Origin: Apricaphanius iberus
Taxonomy: Eukaryota > Chordata > Actinopteri > Cyprinodontiformes > Aphaniidae
NCBI GenBank assembly: GCA_028564705.1
Contig: JAPXFQ010002814.1
Span: 620,001-684,000 of the forward strand
DNA length: 64,000 bases
Direction of reading: 5' to 3'
Shown piece after piece: positions 59,743 through 64,000 of this stretch. A program made the translations under genes and the position numbers. The notes below the pieces were generated by a model. That model did no database searches, was not told the DNA's origin, and saw only the letters and a program-made list of their open reading frames with translations. Each line of letters begins with the position of its first letter. Position 1 is the stretch's first letter.

Positions 59743-59919
59743 CAATCTGAGGAAAACTTCAACCCAAACTGCTCGTTCTGGAGTTATTCGAAGCGTACTA
59801 TGACCGGTATCTGGTCGACGCAGGACTGCCGCTTGCTGAGTACCAATAGGACACACACCACATGTTCCTGTACTCATCTCACCAACTTTGCAGTCCTGAT
59901 GGCCCATGTCGATGTTAAG
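59743..59919 (+). CDS. adgrl3: adgrl3 exon: GPCR proteolysis site (GPS) and start of tethered agonist
   Basis: This exon is 177 bases, exactly 59 codons, phase 0 at both ends, after CCTATCAG and before GTAGGG. It encodes [40 protein letters not shown] and [19 protein letters not shown]. The four GPS cysteines, both conserved Trp and the HL/T cleavage triad are present. Autoproteolysis is expected between Leu and Thr, that is between bases 59880 and 59881, leaving TNFAVLM as the tethered agonist of the seven-transmembrane part. Two positions differ from human ADGRL3: Ile for Tyr before the second Trp and Asp for Gly before the second Cys. The transmembrane exons lie beyond the window. Confidence 0.97.
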
Positions 59920-62900
59920 GTAGGGCATTTGCATTTTTGTTATTAGCTCTAAAACAAGGTTCCTACTTATGACTTTTGATTTCAGTGTTTTCCAAACCTG
60001 AAAATATCTGATGATATCTAATGATTTAAAAAAAACAACTTTATTCCCAATTCCATTTTCTTTGAGACTTTTACTTTTCATATTCTTCTGGTGTTCCTTC
60101 CTTGTGAATTGTGTAGTCCTTTCTTTCCCTGTATCCTATATATCCTTTTTTTTTCCCTACTAGCTTTTCTCATCTTCAATCTTTCAGCATACTTTTTTCC
60201 AGGTTCCATATTTTATGTCAAAAGTGTGGATATATTTGTTCAATCTTCACAATGAACTTTAGAAGTTTAGTTTTGAAATACAGGTAGATGATTAAGGTTT
60301 GATAAAATTTTAACATGTATACTTAAAAATGTAAAAGAACCCTGGTGGAAGTATGCCACTTTGAAAATAGTGTAGAGTCAGTCAAAAAGCCATGGATTTG
60401 TATTGGTACACACAAACTGATCCAGAAAACAAAAACGTCATTTTGCATATAATGTTTTAGATTTAAATTGATAAACAAAAATGTTGATTAATACTTTTAG
60501 GGCGCCTGAAGCTTTTATATCGAATAATAATGTCTAATAATACAAGCATTTAAAGTGTCAAAATTCTTTATTCCTATAGTCTGTATTTCAGATATTTTAA
60601 AATTAATTTGAAGGACCAAAATAATTTTTTGTGAAGGCATGTGTTTTGTAAAACCAGTGTATAGAATACAGGATTCTATCGATACTATTTCAATTTTATT
60701 TTGGCCTTTTAGATGATCATTATAGTTTAGACTGCTTGATGCCACAACTTGCCTAAAAGGCTTCATTTTAAATCCCTCTTCTCTAAAAGACTGATACAAA
60801 TGAAGAGTGAGGCAGCTCCTCTGTCTTTGTTTGAAGTGTGAAAAAAGTAACTACAAGCCCGTTGTTACAAAATGTGTTACATTGTGATGCGGTTAATTAC
60901 AGGAGGAAAATGTCTAGACAAGAATGTTGTGTGTTTCAAGTTGTTTAAGAACTGTTTTTTTTTTCTGTGAAAGAATCATGTTGGTGTGAACAGGTGACAA
61001 TCAGCTTGTTATAAACACAGGAAGCAGAGAGAAGTAATTGTCCGTTCTCTTGCCAATTTCAAGAAATAAGGTAGCAACAAATTTTAAAAAAAAGTTTACT
61101 TTTTTTGCTGGCTTGGTTTGTGAAAAACTAACGCATATATTTCAGCCTATCTTCATTTTGTTGTGTTGAAACTGTGCTCACACTAAGATTTTGGCTGGAA
61201 TCTAATTTTACCCCTTAGACCTCATTCTTAGCTCTGAACTCTACATATCTAAGTTGGTACGTTGTCAGCGTTTCAGTGGAAAACGGGGAGGGAGATTTTA
61301 ACAAACCTTAACACTTACAAATACAAAGAAACAAACAATTCTTTGCATTGTTACAGTAACCAATAAAGTGTCTAATTGTATGTTTTCAGATGCAGACTTA
61401 GTTTATTAGTGTTAATCTGGAAATAATATTTGAAAATATTTTCAGTAAGACTGATAACTGTTTTCCTTCTCCATATAAATCACATCTCTGTGTACTAATC
61501 AGAGAGAACTAATAATGTAAAAGCTTCTTGAAGTAGTGTGCTATTTCTCAGTTCAACATTATAATCTCTGTCTGAAATAAGGGTCAAAGTCTAGTAGTAC
61601 AAGGAATAAGATTCAGCCTTTCATGTGATGATTTATGAGAAAAAATAAGTTGTATTTTAAATTACGACTTCAAAGTTGTGGTTCACTGACATTACGCTGA
61701 GAAAACAATAATGGTGCTTAATTTTTCAAGAGTCTATTTACAAAAATTATCTTGGCACACAACTTCAAATGTCATTTATGTTCTACTAAATAAATTAAAA
61801 TTGAAAATAGATTTTTGTCTCATAAGCTATAGTTGTTAGGGTTGATCAAACTGGCTAGCAAAGCCTGACATTCAATGTCTTTCTTTTGAACAAATTTGGA
61901 CAAGACATTTGGACAAGGGAATTCAAATTTTTAACACATTTTTTGGGGGCTCAACAAGGACAAACATCAGAAGGATATGTATTTGTAGTTACCTTCACAG
62001 TGAAATACTTGCAGCTGCAGAATCTAATGTTTCTAGCAGGACATTGAAGTTAACTCAGGGACTCTGCCAACAAGGTACATCACAGATTTTTTTTTTTTTC
62101 CTGTTAAACTGTGGAAACAGAAAGATGTTCAGAGCCACATTAATGTCTTATTTTTTCATACATGCAAGGCTGCCTCACAGAACAAGCCAAGTAGTAGCTG
62201 TGGTGTTGACACCACCACTTTCCATTTTGGTCATATTGCTATTTTTCAGTGTAGCACTTGGTTTTATAAGTCTCTGCACAGAACCTGTGAAAATAAAAAA
62301 ATAATTTTGACTAAACCTTTCACAATACAGACAAAAAAAACAAAGACTTATGTCTTGGAATAGTTTGCCAATCCATAGTGCAGAGACTTTTAAGGTATCT
62401 TTGCTGAGTCACTTCTATTCTTTGGCCTTTGAATCTAATACTTATCTAATCTAATATTATATCTAATATTTTTTTTATTTCTGAATTAGTTTTTATTTAA
62501 GCATATTTTCTTTTTTGCATGTTTTTTTCTTTTTGTTTATTATAATCAATTGTTCATATTTGTCTGTTTTCAGATTCAAGCTTTTACTGTTCTTGCTCTG
62601 CAGTGCTTCATGGCAATGTGTTTGTTATAAATTGCTATTAAATTTAAATTACCTCTGATTTTGTTTTTGGTGCATTTTCAGTTGCACCTCCTTAAAGATT
62701 GTTTTTCTTAGTTTAATACCTAGCCAATAGGAATGGTCACACTCAGGGTGGAGCACAGTGTTGGCACTGTATGAAAAAATGATCATGCACCATGGTGTCA
62801 TAATGACACCTAACTTAGAAACTGATTTACACTTTCCAGTAAAATGAATGACTTATCACTTTCTTAAGTAATGCTTGACTGCCCCTTTTAAGGGTTTGAA

Positions 62901-64000
62901 GTATAACTTATTACTGTCATTTTTTCCGTCAAACAACTTAGCATAACACTACACCACCCTCCTGACAACCATACACTTAAAATCAAATCAAACAAAACAC
63001 ACTTTGGAAATAGTTTTGATTTTTTTCTTCTTTGTTTTTCTTTTAAGTTATGACTTTTCTGGCGTGCAGAATAATGAACGCCTCTGTAAATTCAGGTGGC
63101 ACATAACTGTACAATAACAATAGGTAACTGCCATCCATATTTTTACTTCCACTGTAAGCCTAAGGTTTTATCTGACTCTGGACTTAACAAAATTAGCCCC
63201 AATTATCAGCAAATTGAGGGGTAAGCAAATTGTAAATCATTCCATACCACAGACTACATTGGCTGAAAGGCTGGCTCTTTTGACAGATGTTTGCCAAAAG
63301 TAAAAAATAAACTCATAATGGGGAAAATAATATCCTAAATGTATGTCTATTAGATGGAGATTTTACTTTTTTATTTATCTAACCGCATGGGTTCGCTTAT
63401 CTCTACCAGCTCACTTCACCAGCTGTATCTGCACTTCACAGATACTTACAGCATCTTTATTATTTTTAGGATGGTCAAACAGAGGATTTCCTATACCTTT
63501 TGGCCATATAACTGCCTTCAATTCAAAGGAGCTGAATACATATGTACAATTTTTATTTGTAAACATTAAAAACCATGTATAATTTACTTCCACTTTATAA
63601 CTATATACTAGTGTGGGTTGGTTTATTATAAATAATCCCATTAGTTTACAGCTTGTAACATGAGAAAATATGCGAGGGGTAAGCTATGCCTATTTTTGCA
63701 AGGCAATGTAACAACAGTATCTATTTCTTTGCGGGAAAGGTGTAAAAAAAAGAAAAAGATAGGTTGAGTTTAAATAAATCTGAGTAGATATTAGGCTGGA
63801 AAAAAGCAAAGAAAATAATTGCTCATGGGAAAAAAAAAATTGTTTTTAATTCTGATATGGAGGGACATTTTTTTTTTTTTTTCACTGGAGGTTTGAAGAG
63901 CTCACCACTGAAAAAGCAGAGCAGTAGTTGGGATCTGTTATGGCATCTGTCTCACCAGGGTTTCTCGTCTGAATCAGACGGAGAAAAAAAGAGAATACCC
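59920..64000 (+). other. adgrl3 intron after the GPS exon (3' end outside window)
   Basis: At least 4.1 kb of AT-rich non-coding sequence. I looked for the first transmembrane exon (expected to start like HSDAVHDLLLDVITW) and did not find it. The plus-strand open frame near 61909-62304 does not resemble any known protein. Short homopolymer runs occur near 62085 and 63870. No transposon was identified. Confidence 0.8.

Noticed and set aside
61909..62304. 131-codon plus-strand open frame after the GPS exon
   Set aside because: No recognisable domain, low-complexity F/S-rich parts and AT-rich context. The hydrophobic end does not match the first latrophilin transmembrane helices.
59920..64000. 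Search for the first seven-transmembrane exon
   Set aside because: No frame reads like the expected DLLLDVITWVG segment before the window ends.
1..64000. CRISPR array, operons, riboswitches, tRNA or rRNA genes
   Set aside because: The only regular array is the 31-bp minisatellite with no spacers. Genome style is vertebrate and no tRNA or rRNA fold was recognised by eye.

Overview
This window looks like teleost fish nuclear DNA. It is AT-rich, its short exons are separated by kilobase introns, and it carries fish-type repeats (hAT and Tc1-like DNA transposons, L2-like and other non-LTR fragments, palindromic non-autonomous elements, microsatellites). There is no bacterial or viral organisation.

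The only host gene I can support is a partial plus-strand gene for latrophilin-3 (ADGRL3, an adhesion GPCR). Eight internal exons lie at 16722-17075, 20662-20765, 27837-28022, 32294-32332, 43523-43706, 53904-54026, 56188-56393 and 59743-59919. Every one has an AG acceptor and a GT donor, and the phases are compatible throughout, giving 1373 coding bases with no stop. In order they encode a mucin-like Ser/Thr-rich linker, the hormone-receptor motif (HRM), the GAIN domain and the GPCR proteolysis site (GPS). The lectin and olfactomedin exons must lie upstream of the window and the seven-transmembrane and cytoplasmic exons downstream. The encoded piece is therefore almost exactly the juxtamembrane extracellular region that folds, self-cleaves and holds the tethered agonist. 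The subtype call rests on long stretches close to vertebrate ADGRL3 rather than ADGRL1, such as the KTDIV and TPGGKDSAARSLNK segments.

Layout: 1-1522 is the 3' part of a hAT transposon with the C-terminal transposase coding region. 1523-16721 is probably the adgrl3 intron upstream of the Ser/Thr exon; it holds an L2-like LINE, a perfect 16-bp hairpin and a 1.1-kb terminal-inverted-repeat element. 17076-32293 contains the HRM and first GAIN exons plus a 478-bp DNA element with probable target-site duplication. 32333-43522 (11.2 kb) and 43707-53903 (10.2 kb) are the two large introns. They hold most of the younger-looking repeats: antisense L2 copies, a hAT end, an unidentified element with a membrane-peptide ORF, a Tc1-like relic starting about 30 bp after a splice donor, and a 30-copy 31-bp minisatellite. 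54027-64000 carries the GPS-proximal exons, an unexplained minus-strand coding-like fragment and a decayed Tc1 transposase.

I did not find a novel multi-gene system. The best second looks are the indel-free 31-bp minisatellite, the unidentified two-ORF element at 41879-42412, the coding-like minus-strand patch at 54326-54600, the GPS substitutions, and the GC-AG intron in the hAT transposase gene.
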